From NCBI RefSeq assembly GCF_037176765.1, contig NC_090021.1, forward strand, positions 147,307,074-147,371,073: DNA of 64,000 bases, read 5' to 3'. The position numbers were made by a program, and so were the translations under genes. Numbering within the stretch: the first letter of the stretch is position 1; every line of letters begins with the position of its first letter. Of this stretch, positions 12,601 through 27,600 are shown in pieces. A model generated the notes under the pieces. The model was given only the letters and a program-made list of their open reading frames with translations. It did no database searches and had not been told where the DNA came from. The stretch is from Anolis sagrei. Its lineage: Eukaryota > Chordata > Lepidosauria > Squamata > Anolidae.

Positions 12601-15600
12601 GTTATGTGCTGCCTCCCAAGTGGTGGCAAATTCTAAGAGGAAAGTACTAGACAGAGTTATTATGTGTCTTCAAGATTAGCTTTATGTGCTAATATGTGAG
12701 CAATAGTGGAAGGAAGGAGCCACTTCTTTACCATGTAACTAGCTATTGAAACCTGTAAGAGGTTTTCCAATAAACAACTGGTGCAAGCTCCCTAATGATT
12801 TGTTGCACTGTAAGCAGATCTTAGCCACGTCCAATGCACAAGACATACAGACAAGAGTAGAAATGAAAAGAAAAGTCTTTACTCTTAATAGCAGAGATGA
12901 AATACAAACTTGCAATGCTGCATACAAAAACAAACAGTGGAAGAAACTTACACAGTCTTTGTAAGTAACACAAAATAAGGCATCTTCATCTTAAGTCAAA
13001 TGAGAAAGCAAAACATAAACCTTGAGCAAACAGCTATTCCACCATAGCCTCCTTTAGAGCAGCATAACGGCTTCTCTCCAACCTGCTCCTCAGAGCAGAG
13101 CCTTTGAGCATAGATCTCCTCAGAGAAAAGGCTCTCCAGAACTGTATTCTAAAAACCTATACTGTTATACCCTATCGGGTGTGGTCCAAGATTGCTGGTT
13201 GACCTACATTACCAGCTGCACAAAATAATTACCATAAGGTTTTTCTTCAACACACACACACTTGGTCCTGCTACAACTTACTGTAACATGATTAACTCCA
13301 AAAGTAAACATAACTATTTCAGGTACCACAGCAATTCTTGGGAGCTATCTGGGCAGCCAAAAATGCTACAGCAATGCCTAGAACAAGCCAGAATTCCGAC
13401 TGAGGTTTTGAAAAAAAAGAAACTCTTTTTGAAGTCCAACAGTGCAGGAGACCCAGTGGTACTTTGGAACCAATTTAAAAGGCAAATGGCTGCTCCAGGG
13501 TGCTTCCCATAAGAAGAACCATCTATCCTGGGAGAGGGAAGCTGATGGGCAAATATATAGTCACATGCCTTTTGGGCTGTCCTCTTCTGTCATACATGTG
13601 GTTAAAGTTGTGAGTAAAGTTGAACATTTTAGCCAAACTGCTTTGTGAGAGGGAACAAGGAAAGAAAGAGAGACAGACATGTGGCCATATTCCATTTTCT
13701 CAAAGTTTGTGAGCTATTGGGGGGATTTATCAAAAAAATTATGAATGACTTCCACAAATATCAAAAGGGTTTTTTTCTACTTGAGTCCTTTGAGTCCTTG
13801 ACAACTTTAGGTGACCCAAAGATCTTAAGTTAGGCTGGATCTACACTCCCCTATATCTGCTTATCCCAGATTATCTGGCAATGTAGACTCGTATAATCCA
13901 GTTCAAAGCAGATAATCTGGGATCAGATCCTGGGATATAGGGCAGCGTAGAGCCAGCCTCACTATGCTTTCTGGGACTGCAATTGTGTGTAACCTAAGGT
14001 CATCCAATCGATTTCCATCACTGAGTGGACTTATAGCGAAGTAGGGATTCAAACCCTTGTGTCCAAAGTCATAGCTCCATGCTCAAATCACTAAGGTACT
14101 TCAAATCTCCCATAGGTATGAACTAAATGAAGCTGTTCTGATCATCTTTCCATATTGTTATATCTTTATTGCAGTATCATGTCAGCAAGCTGACATTATC
14201 ATCAGGGTCACAAGCTTTCACAACTGAAACCGAAACAGATGAAGTGGAGGCTGCTCTTTCAAATCTTGAAGTAACTCTAGAAGGTGGAAAAACAGAAGGC
14301 GCATTGGTATGTAACATCCAAGATTTTAGGGGCCATAGAGTCATGTCAATGTGGCAAGAGAGGAGAAAGGATTGTGGTTTAATGTCACTAAGGCCCCTTC
14401 CACACAGCTGAATAAAATCCCACATTTTCTGCTTTGAACTGGGATCTATGGCAGTGTGGATTCAGATAATCCAGTTCAAAGCAGATATTGTGGGATTTTC
14501 TACCTTGATGTGTGGAAGGACCTAAGGTCCCATCTACACTGCCATATTAAATCCAGATTATCTGCTTTGAACTTGATTATATGGCAGTGTAGACTCATAT
14601 AATCCAGTTCAAAGCAGATAATGTGGATTACCTGATTTGATAATCTGGATTGTATGGAAGTGTAGAAGGGGCCTTAGCCTTCTACAAAATAGATCCAATA
14701 AGGAGCCACACTGTTATATTTCCATTATACACATAATATTGTTGCAACTCTCCTCCTGAATTTCAGACTTTGCTGAGATATTTTTGTCAACTTCATATAT
14801 TGTGAGAAAAATGTATTTCGGTTATTTCACCTCTTTGAAGGTGTAAAAGATCATTGCTTGTTTGAAATGAATGCTTCAATTTGTTCACAACGTATTCTTG
14901 GACTCTGGTTTTCTTAAAAAAAAATATGTCAGAAAAGAAAACCATAACTCGAAAATTATAGTATAATGTTTACATTATGGTTTTCAAATATGCAGTCAAT
15001 ACCTAAAATATATATTGTACTAAAATAATGATTGTCTGTCTACAGGAGGATATCACAGACATACCAATGCTTGCAGATAACCTCAAGTTATTTAGGTAAG
15101 TAAAAAGGGAAACAAAAGGGGAAAAAACAGTAGTTATTGTGCTTTATTAAATTACAATGGCTTTCTGCAATTTTAATCTTTTTCACAATAACAGAGGGGA
15201 TAGCCACACTATTCTGTTGTGACGCCTTAAAGACTAACAGGTCTTATTTGCTACAAGCCTACATCATCAAGATCAGGCATGGGCAAACTTCGGCCCTCCA
15301 GGTGTTTTGGACTTCAACTCTCACAATTCCTAATAGACTTCTGGCTGTTAGGAATTGTGGGAGTTGAAGTCCAAACACCTGGAGGGTCGAAGTTTGCCCA
15401 TGCCTGATCAAGAAGTAGTTCTACGTGTATCTTTAAATGAATACAAATATCCAGTTTGTGCAGGCACAGCATCCATTTGTCTTCTTAGTAGTTTTAAGTG
15501 CTGGTAAACAAACTGAGTTTCCAAAGAAAAGCTCAGTTGTTTGCATTGCAAAGTTGTTAGCTTTTCTTCCAGTGAAGTGACTCATTCAAACCTTTTAATT

Positions 15601-18600
15601 CTATGGTATGTTGAATAGGAAGTAATTCTCACTAATTTGGATCATTGTGCCAGGAAGTGTATTTGAGATATAAAATAATTCTGTTAAAATTAATTGGATT
15701 TTGCTCCCAATCGAAAGTTCAGCTGCTCCTCTCAATTGAGGATATGTCTGAAAAAAAATCTGTCATCCATCAGTGGTGCCCGCAAGAAATTCCCCAAATG
15801 CACTGAGGAATACAGCTTGGCTGTCTTAGTTGGTAGCAGGTTAAACTACTGAGCTGGTGAACTTATTGACTGAAAGGTTGGCCATTCGAATCCAGAGAGT
15901 AGGGTGAGTTCCCACTGTTAGCCCAGCTCCTGCCAACCTAGCAGTTCGAAAACATACAAATGTGAGTAGATAAATAGGTACCACTCCAGCGGGAAGGTAA
16001 CGGCACTCCATGCAGTCATGCTAGCCACATGACCTTGGAGGTGTCTATGGACAACGCTGGCTCTTCAACTTAGAAATGGAGATGAGCACCACCCCCCAGA
16101 GTTGGACACGACTAGACTTAATGTCAAGGGGAAACCTTTACCTTTGCTTTAGTATACCCAGAAAGAGATCTTGATGCAATTCTTTTTTTAATTGCAGATC
16201 CAAAAAGCTGACACTGAAAGCCTTCAAGGAGTACTGGTTTGTCTTCAAAGACACTTCCATATCTTATTTTAAAAACAAAGAAGCAGGATATGGAGAACCC
16301 ATTGAGAAACTCAACTTAAGAGGTAGGGAGAGATGTTTTCACTCTACATTTTATAAAGTGATGTTTTTGTATGCTACTTAACACATTGGATAATGTGTCT
16401 ATTTGCGCTTTACCTGCACACAGGCACAATGTAATCAGTTTGTACATGAGGTTTTGATTTAATCATGTTTTTTTCCACATTTGTTTTACCAGCCAAATGA
16501 GTGAAGGATAGAGGATGAGTGCCATAAAGCCAGGGCCCATTTCTAAACAGGTGGTTAGCAAACAGTCCAAGTCCAACCCACAGAATCCAAACGAAAAGAA
16601 ACAACAGCAGGGAATAACACCAGAAAAGCAATAGTCCATTCCAAGATTCAAAGCCGATTTTAACAGAGTCAAGTCAAGGGTTAATCCACAAATCCAAATA
16701 GCAGAGTCCAAGAGATAGTCAACAGTCCAGAGATCACCAACAGCCGAGGTCACAGCTCCAAATGCTGAAGTTGCTGCCAGCAACAAGGTGCCACTCTTGA
16801 GCACCTTTTATGTTAGCTTCTCAGGAGTTGCCTATTGATAGTGCGTTTCTCTGCTAACCTGGAGGAATTGTGAAGTTGAACCTTCTCCCTTCACATGTCC
16901 AAGAGGGCCGGGTCACTTTAATCCTTCCTCCATCTGCTCAGATGAACTTTTTGTGTAATACTTGTTCTGCAGGCTGAGAAGTGGTAGCTTCCTCCATAGG
17001 CTCTTCTTATAAGCGGAGCTGAGGGAAATGCTGGGGACTGCTGGGCTCCAGCTCAAATGCCAGACCTTCAAACAACATCTCCCTGCCTTCGCTATCAGAG
17101 CTATTCATGGCAATGAAGATGCTTGGTATTATTAAACCATTTCCCTACAATTAAGGGTTACAGCATAATTAAAACACATAAACATTGTAAAAACTGTATA
17201 AATACACATTAAAATGTATTTCTAGAAAATAATAATTAAAATACACAGAACAGAGATTAAACACAAGACACGAGTTTAAAATCCATGCTTAAAACTGGCT
17301 GGGTAGACTGTTTTATTAAGGACTTGGTTGTTCTTTGTAAACTGCCCCTGTTAACAGTCTAGTCTAGATGCAGTTCTATGGATCAGCTGAAGTTTCAAAA
17401 ATATTCATCTCGTCCAACCAAGTACAGCAACGGGATATAACTAAAGCAAGTGCCACTGTGGCCAGATACGGCATCTCAAGAAATGGACATAGTTGACGCA
17501 CAAGTTTTAAAATGTACAAGGTACTCCTGGCCACTGCAGCAATCCAGGCCTCCAGGTATAAAAGGAGTCAAGGAATACACCATATCCCACAGATTTGTAT
17601 TTTCAGCAGGAGTATAGTGTCTGACACTGGCTTACGCTCTATTCTCTGATCTGTCTGCTGTTTGATCAGGAGCATCTTACCTGGTTTAATTTATTTGCTC
17701 TTTTCCAGGCCATTACTGATGACAGACACTGCTTTAAAGCCATGACAGCCTTCTTGTCTTGGGAGTGGAAATGAGTAGTAGAGTTGAGTGTCATCTGAAT
17801 ATTGATTGATGACACCCTTTTGGATTAACCTAGTCAACTCCTTTGTTCCCAAAGCTAATGAGTCAATGGAATTTATATTACTGTTGGCGCACTAAATTTC
17901 CATTTTTCCAACTTGGATTTAAGTCTTTTTGTTTTACATGATAGGTTTTTTGTTTCTTTTGTTTATCCTCACTCATGACTTCTCATGCATTCTGTCCTTC
18001 AGGCTGTGAAATTGTTCCAGACGTAAATGTGTCAGGGAAAAAATACGGAATTAAATTACTCATCCCTGTTGCTGATGGAATGAATGAAGTACACTTGAGA
18101 TGTGATAACGTAAGTCAAGAAACGGCCAATGATTCTGTTAGAGGGTCTATTACTCTTTGGTTGTTTTTAGGAATGTGTGCTTAAGGCCCAGAGATCGTGA
18201 TTAGCATAGTAAAGCCAGACAGTTGTAAAGCATAATTATTTCAGGTATGTGCACAAAAATAAATTGACCTCACAATGCAAGTTAGCCAGTGAATGAGGAT
18301 ATCTGTGGGGAGAGCTAGCATGGGGTTTACATGATGGACTAGTCTTCAGGGTTCAAATTCCCATTCAGCCATGGAAATCTATTAGATGACCTTGGGCAAG
18401 TCACTTTCTTAGGCTTAGAAGAGCAAAATGGCAGGACACGTCTGAATAAATCTAGTCAAGATGAGCCTATGACAGAGTCAACATAAATTGGAGTCCATCT
18501 GAAAACACACAACAGTAATGTATAAAAAGGATTAGCACAATGGAACGGTGATACTGTCTCATGGAGAATAATAATAATAATTATTATTATTATTATTATT

Positions 18601-21600
18601 ATTATTATTTATACTCCGCTACCATCTCCCCAAGGGACTTGGTGCGGCTTACATGAGGCCGAGCCCACAATACATCAATAATAAAAGCAATAACAAACAA
18701 ACAATACAAAACAGTTAAAATAAATATAATACACAAAAAATAAGCAATAAACATTGATAGTAGCACAACAAATGTTTAAAAACCTATGACTGAGAACAGC
18801 TAGAGTTAAGAAGTCTCTCAAAATACACTGCATTGTCCATATGTGGGTCTCAAAAGGATGAGGAACAGGGAGGAGGAAAGTGTTTAGGGTTCTCCAGAAT
18901 CCAAAGCAATGAACTTAGTTCTTCCTCTGGAACAAATTTACTCTGTGAAGACAGGCAGATATAAAAAGAGGGCAGAAATTAAAGACCAAGTTAGCCATGT
19001 TGGTGCCCAAGAATATGTTGTAGTAAACAGTATATGTGTGTGATGCTATGGGGCTTGGTGGTCATCAGGCCAGCAGCCTAAATAAAGGGAACTTAACCCT
19101 TTCTTCCCGATTATGATCCTTCACTGATACCAGTGATGGCCTGCCTCTCAGGGCTTCCACGGCAGGTAAGGAAAGAAGTAAATCATTCCTCCTTGCACAC
19201 CTCTGGCCTGATTAAAATCCAGACCCACACACACCTTCACAGGTTGGATCCCATATCCTGTCATCTTGTTAATTGGAAATCATGCAAGAAAATAATAGAT
19301 CTTTGAAATGGATGCTCCATCAGCTCATAAGGCTACCGATTTAAAACTAAATTTGCCCTCTAGCGTATGCAGTGCTCTGACTATGTCTATATCCATGCAC
19401 AAACGTATACAACCAACTCTAACTTAGGGCCCTTCCAGACTGATCCTATATCCCAGGGTCTGATCCCAGGTTTTCTGCTTTAACCTGGATTATATGAGTC
19501 CCCACTACCAGATTTTTTTTATCATGTCAGGAGCAACTTGATAGACTGCAAGTCGCTTCTGGTGTGAGAGAATTGGCCGTCTGCAAGGACGTTGCCCAGG
19601 GGACGCCCAGATGATTTGATGTTTTTATCATCCTTGTGGGAGGCTTCTCTCATGTCCCACTACCAGATAATCTGGGATAAACAGAAAACCTGGGATCAGA
19701 TCCTGAGATATAGGGCTCTTAAAGACACCCAAAAGCTAGGAGAGAGGGCATCAAACTTAGCTCTTTTGAAATCAAATCTGAATGAGGCTTGTAGTAAGAG
19801 CAAGGTGTTCCAATATGATCAATCTTTGCCCCCAGTATATTTATTTTTACATGTCATTTTTTTCTGAACATCCCATATAATTGACCATTCTGTTCTGTAT
19901 ACTGACAAACTAAAAAAAATTCAGAGTAGCAAAGATGGATCATATTGGAACACCTTGCTCTTACTAAAAGCCTCATTCAGATTTGATTTTCAAAAGAGCC
20001 AAATTTGATTTTTCAAATTCTAAACTCCTCAAAACCCCAGATTGTACATAACATAGAAAGTGCATCAATTAAATCAACCTTCAAGCACATCCACTTGGAG
20101 GCTTTGCTTCTTCGAGGTTTGGTTCTCTGAAACCTGGGGATGTTGTATGACTGGTGCAACCTTATGGGCAGAGTTAGTTAACTGGTCCTTTCATCTGTGT
20201 CTGTCAGGGAGGAACGACCCATACACCTGCTTGTCCCTGTCCACATAGCCCTTCACAGAGAAGCAACTCTTGTGTGGTGACTGTTGCACATGAAGAGGGA
20301 GATGAGGAGAAATGGGATGACAATACTTTCCACCTGCACCTGGCTTGCTAGTCTTTGAGTTCTCCTTTCCCAGCTTCCTCCACCAGTACACATATATACG
20401 GATGGGTGGAACACTAGTATCCCTGTTGCATCAAGCAGTAACTGCACCAACGGTGTACAACTCAACCCACCTTACAATGGTTAGAGACGATACAAAGGTA
20501 GACCCAAACTCATCTAGTTCAGTCTGTCATCTTCTCTTTCCACAGTGAACATCCAGGGTTCACTCAGAAGCCCACAATTGGGGTGAAGGCACATTGTTCA
20601 CTTTTACTATGCTTACGCAGTGACTGATATTTCCAGATTGTGAACCCAGGATTGTTGATAGCTCTTGTCTAATCTTGTTTTGAAACCATCTGGATTAATG
20701 CAGGTGAATCCTAACTGCTCTTTTTAACATATAAAGGAATTCTGTGGCTCTTTTGAGACTAAAAGAAAGAAGTTGATAACTTCACCAGATACCCAGAGCC
20801 TTGGTCTAGAGTTCTGTACATTTCAGTAATGAGGGATGTGTTGCCTTACAGAGTCCTTTGGAAAGTGGCTCCCATTAACCCTGGGTCAGCACAGACAGTG
20901 GTAAAGGATGATGGATGTTGAGGGATCCCCAAACCTTTTACACAGAGGGCCAGGTCACATTCCCTCAAACTGTTGGAGGGCTGGATTATAATTTGAAAAA
21001 AAAAATGAATAAATTCCTATACACACTGCACATATCTTATTTGTAGTGCAAAAAAACACTTTAGAACAATACAATAATTAGAATGAAGAACAATTTTAAC
21101 AAATTTAAACTTAGTATTTCAATGGGAAGCATGGGCCTGCTTTTGGCTGATGAGATAGGATTGTTGTTGTTGTTGTTGTTGTTGTGTCCTTTCAAGTCGT
21201 TTCAGACTTAGGTTGTTCCTGAGCGAGGGCCAGGTAAATGACCCTGGAGGGCTGTATCCGGCCCTCGGGCCGTAGTTAGAGGACCCCTGTTGTAATTCAA
21301 TAACTTCTGGCCCCGTGTTCCCAATCTGTGTGCTGTGTGATGCTTCAGAAATGAGGGCCTGCACCTATTTTAACCATAAACTAGATGTAATTTAAATCAC
21401 TAGGACTAAAAATGCAAACAATATAACAGTGCAATGAATTTTCACACCCTCTTTCTTCATCGTGCTCAATGACCGGTTTGTTGCAGGAAAATCAATACGC
21501 CAGATGGATGGCAGCTTGCATTTTGGCTTCTAAAGGCAAGACTATGGCAGACAGCTCCTACCATCCTGAGGTCCAAAATATCATGTCTTTCTTAAAAATG

Positions 21601-24600
21601 AAAAGCAGAACTGCTGCTCCCCAAGATGTTTCAGATGTAGAAAGCATGGACATGAAACCGGAGTGCTTTGTCTCACCAAGATATGCAAAGAAATACAAGT
21701 CTAAGCAGGTAAGTGGGGATGAAGGACTGAGAAACAACCTCTGCACCTAAGGCAGATTTCAGGATTAAGCATTATGAAGCTGACTCAAGTTCCATGTTGC
21801 TTCTCTTAACCAAAGCAAAAATTGAATTCCATTGAACCCTTCCTCCACAAGGCATTGATCCACTGTTCTGTAAATGAATTTCTGAAGAGTTAGCTTGATC
21901 CAGGAGAGCTAGATAGTATATTCAGTGCAGACAGTGTATATGGAGAATGTGGATTGATAGTTTTTTTTTCCATAGTTGCACCATTTGCAAACTGTGCTTG
22001 ACTCCTAAATTCCCAAAAGGGCATAAGGCAGCTGAACCCCAAAAGAAAGAAAAACCTTGGTGAATAACAGATGAAAGACAAGAAGCGAAAGGAAAAGGTG
22101 ACAGAAATAGAGCCAGAGTCTAGGATGCAATAATTCAACAACTAGTGAGAATGAAAAAGACCTGGTATAAAATCCATGCAGGTGACAATAAAACAACAAA
22201 AAGATGTAACCTCTTCCAAGAATCAAATTTAAACCAAGAGTAGGGATGATCTACAACCATCAAGAGATAACATTACCTGGCACAAATATACATAAAAAGA
22301 AAATGGATAGAACACTAAATAACTGCAGTATATTGAAAAGATGAAAGGATGACAGATTCAAAGAACCATCAGAAAAAAGTAAATTGGAAGCTCCACTCAG
22401 AGTACTCGGGAAAAGCAAATCACCAGGAGGAGATGGCATATCAACAGAGCTGCCTCAGAATACAGAGACAGAATTTATTCTATTCTAATTTATAATCTCT
22501 CAAAAAATAAGGAAAATAAAACAATGACTGACAGACTAGAAATGTTCAATATACATTCCAGTCCCAAGATGGAGCCCCGGTGGTGCAATGGGTGAAACCC
22601 TTGTGCAGGTTGAACTGCTGACCGAAAGGTTGGCGGTTCGAATCTGGGGAGCAGGGTGAGCTCCCATCTGTCAGCTACAGCTTCCCATGTGGGGACATGA
22701 GAGAAGCCTCCCTCAGGGTGGTAAAAACATCTCAGCGTCCCCTGGGCATTGTCCTTGCAGACAGCCAATTCTCTCACACCAGAAGCAACTTGCAGTTTCT
22801 CAAGTCACTCCTGACACACACACAAAACTCCTGAGAAAGGGGACACCAGGAATTGTTGTTACTACCAGATGATTGCATTAATCCCCCATGCAAACAACAT
22901 GATGTTCAAAATTCTCCACCAAAAAGGGGAAAATGCCAGATGTCTAAGATGGGTTCAGGAAAGGAAGAAGCACCAGGGATTATATTGCAAACGTATATTG
23001 AATAATGGAACACATTAAAGACTTTAGAAGAAAAACAGTCCATGCTTTGTAGACTATATCTAAGCCTGTGATTGTATAGATCATGAGAAACTATGGATCG
23101 CTCTTAAAGAAATTGGTATGCTGAAACAATCATATTGATATGTAACCTGTGCTCAGGACAATAGACTACTGTTAGGACAAAAACAAAGATGACTTAACTG
23201 AGACTGATATAGTTTGGACACATCATAGGAAGACATCACTCATAAGAAATGACAATAATGCTTAGTGTGGGAAAAGGCAGCAGGAAAAGAGGAAGGTTTT
23301 TACCCATGATGGAGATGTCTCACTGCCAGCCTAGATAATAGTGAGGAATGATAGGGATTGCTGAACTAAGTCCTTTTTTCATACCAGCCTTTTGTCTCGC
23401 ATCAAATTTGTTAAGCAAACAAAACATACTGATATGGAAACAATAACTTCCTCATCTCTCTAATAGCATTCTTGTATTGCTTTGGTGATTTACATTCTCA
23501 CAATCAGTCTTTCACACAGCCTCGATGTCTAATGCTGTTCTGTAGTTTTTCACATCTATATATCAAAGCTTTTTTTTCACCTATTTTATATAGCTTTCTG
23601 CTCGTATCTTGGAGGCTCACCAGAATATTGCTCACATGTCCCTGATGGAAGCCAAATTGAGATTTATCCAGGCATGGCAATCCCTTCCTGAGTTTGGCTT
23701 ATCTTATTACATTGTAAGGTAAATGTAACACTGTACTGCCATAATATTTAAGTGGCAAATGTTTATCTTTCTGTGTGAGCTGAAAAGTATGGAAAAGTAT
23801 GGTGAAACATAGAGTTACAAGTGGAAGATGAGGATGTCTGCATGCCTTGTAAATCTGTTTGTCGGAAGACTATTACACAAGAACACCCTCATCTGAAGGC
23901 ATCCTGAATTTCAACATTATTTTCAAAGCATTATATGCTTAGCCAGTAGAGGGGAGCATAATTTCATCAGGTAAAGACATCAGTAAATGTTCTCATTTCA
24001 ACCTCTTCTTCTGCATCTCCGTATTTGGTTGTTATTGATTTGCAGTAGCGAGACATGCACTCTTTTTTCAATTCTTCTGTGACAGAAGAAAAGCTTTTCT
24101 GTGCTGTAGTCTGCTGCCCAGCTTTCCATCATGCATCATCATGGTCCTATGAACCCTCTAGGACTCTAAGATGGACTGGGGAGGCCCTGCTCTCGGTCCC
24201 ACCCTCTTCGCAGATGTGTTTGGTGGGGATGAGAGACAGGGCCTTCTCAGTGGTGGCCCCTCAGCTGTGGAATGCCCTTCCTAGGGATATTAGATCACCC
24301 CCCCCCCTTCCTAACATTTTGTAAAAAAGTTAAAACCTGGCCTTTCAAGCAAGCATTTGCAAATATAGTGTGACAGGCAAATATAGATCTATGGAACGAC
24401 TGGACGATGTGAATTGGAAAATGATTTTAGCAAGGAGACATTGAGGATTTATGTTTTTATTGGTTTTGTATGGTTTTTATATTATTTGCTAAATGTTTTT
24501 GAATTGTATTTTATGTTGTTGGGGCATCGAGTTGTGCCAGCTATAAACCACCTTGAGTTGCCTTCAGGCTGAGAAAAGCGGTATATAAATACGGTAAATA

Positions 24601-27600
24601 AATAAATAAACAAATAAGACGCATCCCAGTTACATTCTCCCTTATTTGCAGAGAATATTCTGTAAACAAAGAGAAGAGCTTGCCCTAGTAAGGAAAGCTC
24701 CTTACTCGGTGCTTGGCTGCAGACCCTGCGAGTCTCGGGTGCGTAGGTCCAAAGCCTGCACCCGTAGGCCCGGGCGCTTTGGGCCTATGGGTGAAGTGTA
24801 CCTCCTAATAATGTGCTGAAAAAAAAAAGATCTTTCAGCCCCAAAACCAAAAAATAAATATCTGACCTCCCAATTTTGGGAGGCTCAGAAAAAAATGGAT
24901 CAGGGGCCCTGGTGAAAGCCAGGACACGAAATAGATCAAGGTAAGTCCTGAATGCACATGACTACTTTGTACTCAAGTAACTCTGCAAGAAGGAGAGGAG
25001 GAGGCAGAATAGACAGAGGCAAAAGCCACGTGCTGCAACTTCTCTTAGCTTTGGTGTTCTTCCTCGTCAATAAATTGTATCATCTTGGCTACACTCTAAT
25101 GCTACATGGACTTGTGTATCCTGGTTTTCATTTGTGTTACAAGTACTTTTAGAAAAGCATGGGACGAAATAAATGGGCTGGTGGTGATTCTCTCCCCTCC
25201 TCTCCTAGATTTAAAGGGAGCAAGAAAGATGATCTTCTGGGAATTTCTCACAACCGACTAATAAGGATAGACATGGCGACAGGAGACCCAATTACAACAT
25301 GGAGATTCTCAAATATGAAACAGTGGAATGTGAATTGGGAGATACGTCAGGTAAGCTTTTCAAGGAGTTAAGTAAAACTACCTTCAGTTTTAGTTTGTGT
25401 GATTGTATGTGGGTTTGCAAAACACTAAATTGGAGAGGCAAAAATCCTTACAGGAGTGACACATGCAGATTGTCAGCATTATTGGGCTGCAGTTCAATTC
25501 AATTCAAAAATTCAATAAAAACTATACAGTATTATGAGCATTATTGGGTTGCAGTTTGTTATACTCTTACAACATGGATTTCTCACATCTACCTAATACA
25601 ATACGATTTGTATTTAGGACATGGGTACTTTGGTCTCCACTATGATGTAAAATATAATTAAAGGAATTTGTCTCCTCATCTGCTACTTGAAAGCAGAAAT
25701 AAGGGATTAGCTCCAGATTTAAGCTCCCGAGATGATGTTGGCAGAAACAGACTTCCCAGTGCCCTCATTCCTTCAGTCATATCTTCGGAACACCAAAATG
25801 CTACACAAGTGAAATTAGGGGATCTGCTGAAAGAAGGTGTTTCCATTTAGGGTTTTTTTTTGCAGGGGGTCTCCTTTTCCTACAGCCCTTTGAAACACGA
25901 CCTTGAAACACAACTTTGATAGAATTTAGACCTCCAGTTGCGGTCATAGTGACAAGGTGATTGGCTTTGAACCAGATTTAAGTACATGTTTAAAGTACAG
26001 GTCTATCAGAGTTTTTTCATCACAGTGGCTAAGTGTTGAGGAGCACAATAGTCTCAAATATGAGCTGCTGGGAGGCAAACAATTAGGAAAGGTTGTGGTT
26101 TTTGACAAATACTTTTTGACAAGTTGGGTCTCTCTTGCTATACAAGGTGGACTGCTAGTCTGATCTGATGGAAATGCTCTTTGTAACATAATCCTTTACA
26201 AACATTTGGCTGACCTCTGTTAGATAAGGATACAATTTAACCGCCCCTTATCCATGGATTCAATATCCACAGTTTTTCTTACACCATATATATATGTTGT
26301 GTATGTGGGCTGCAATGGCACAGCAGGTTAAACCACTAAGCTGCAGAACTTGTTGACTGGAAGATCGCCAGTTTGAAACTGCGAGACGGGGTGAGCTCCC
26401 ATTGTTAGCCCCAGCTTCTGCCAACCTAGCAATTCGAAAGCATACACATGTGAATAGATTAGTAGGTACCGCTTCTGCAGGAAGGAAAAGGTGCTCCATG
26501 CAGTCATGCTGGCCACATAACCTTGGAGGTGTCTACAGACAACACTGGCTCTTTGGCTTAGAAATGGAGATGAGCACCGCTCCCCAGATTCGGACTCGAC
26601 TAGACTTAATGTCAAGGGGAAACCTTTACCCCTCCTCCTTCTCCTTCTCCTTCCTCTTCCTCCTCCTCTTCTTCTTCCTCTTCTCTCTCTCTCTCTCTCT
26701 CTCTTTGTCTATATTTATGTGGAATGCAAGTAAAAGTTTAGAGTTTAAGTTTGTGGGTCTCTAGCCACCCGGTACAATTCTGTAGGAAGCTTCTACACAA
26801 GTATAGTTGAAACAAAGGGATCACCTTTGTCTACAATTTCAGTTATCCACAGGGATGGAGTGTCTTCAGACATATCCCCCATGGATACAGATGTAGTATT
26901 GTACTAATTGTGAAACACAAGCCTGCTGTACTACTGTATACAATGGATGAGGCTAGGTTTTACTGTGAAAGCAGCAAGATAACTACAATGAAGGAGCATA
27001 TTGAGTTGGCCGAGATGTCAGTAATCTCTGGAACTTCCTATTTGTCATCCAGCACATTAACAAACATAGCTATTCCATCTGTATTGCTAATATGGATAGG
27101 AAGTGACTTGTGATGAACACATATTTGACCATATGCTTTTTTTTATTTACATCCCTTGTTGGAAGAGTGGAATCTTGACAGTAAGCTAATGGCATGGAAA
27201 GGCCTAATTATTGTGTGATCACCTTCCAACAACAATAGTCCTGTTTTCCAACCATGGTATAGCATAGCAGCAGTTGTCAACACATATGTGTTTGTGTACT
27301 CCAGATTTCAATCTTAACTTTAAAAGTGCTATCCAAGGTGCTGAAAGCATTTTGCAGACCAGGGATGAGATTCTTCTCAGAGTTCCATTAAAATTTAAAG
27401 TGAAACCCCAAGTGATTTCATTACCGTGCAGACATAGAAATCACTATGATCTCAATATCATGTGAAATAGTCCTACATGGTTCTACTTGTGGTTTTAATT
27501 TTTTTTCTTCTTTCCTTGAATAAGTACATATAGCAAAAAATTATCTTCATTTAAGATCTGGCACTTTTGAATTTAAAAAAAGGATTTAAGTCTCCAGAAA

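Noticed and set aside
12640-13240. A confident call of an endogenous retrovirus
   Set aside because: Only an LTR-like layout is visible, with no coding domain or fixed ends, so it is kept as a weak fossil candidate.
22566-22700. tRNA-like A and B boxes as a functional tRNA gene
   Set aside because: They belong to the head of a SINE, with SINE body and tail following and sister copies in the window.
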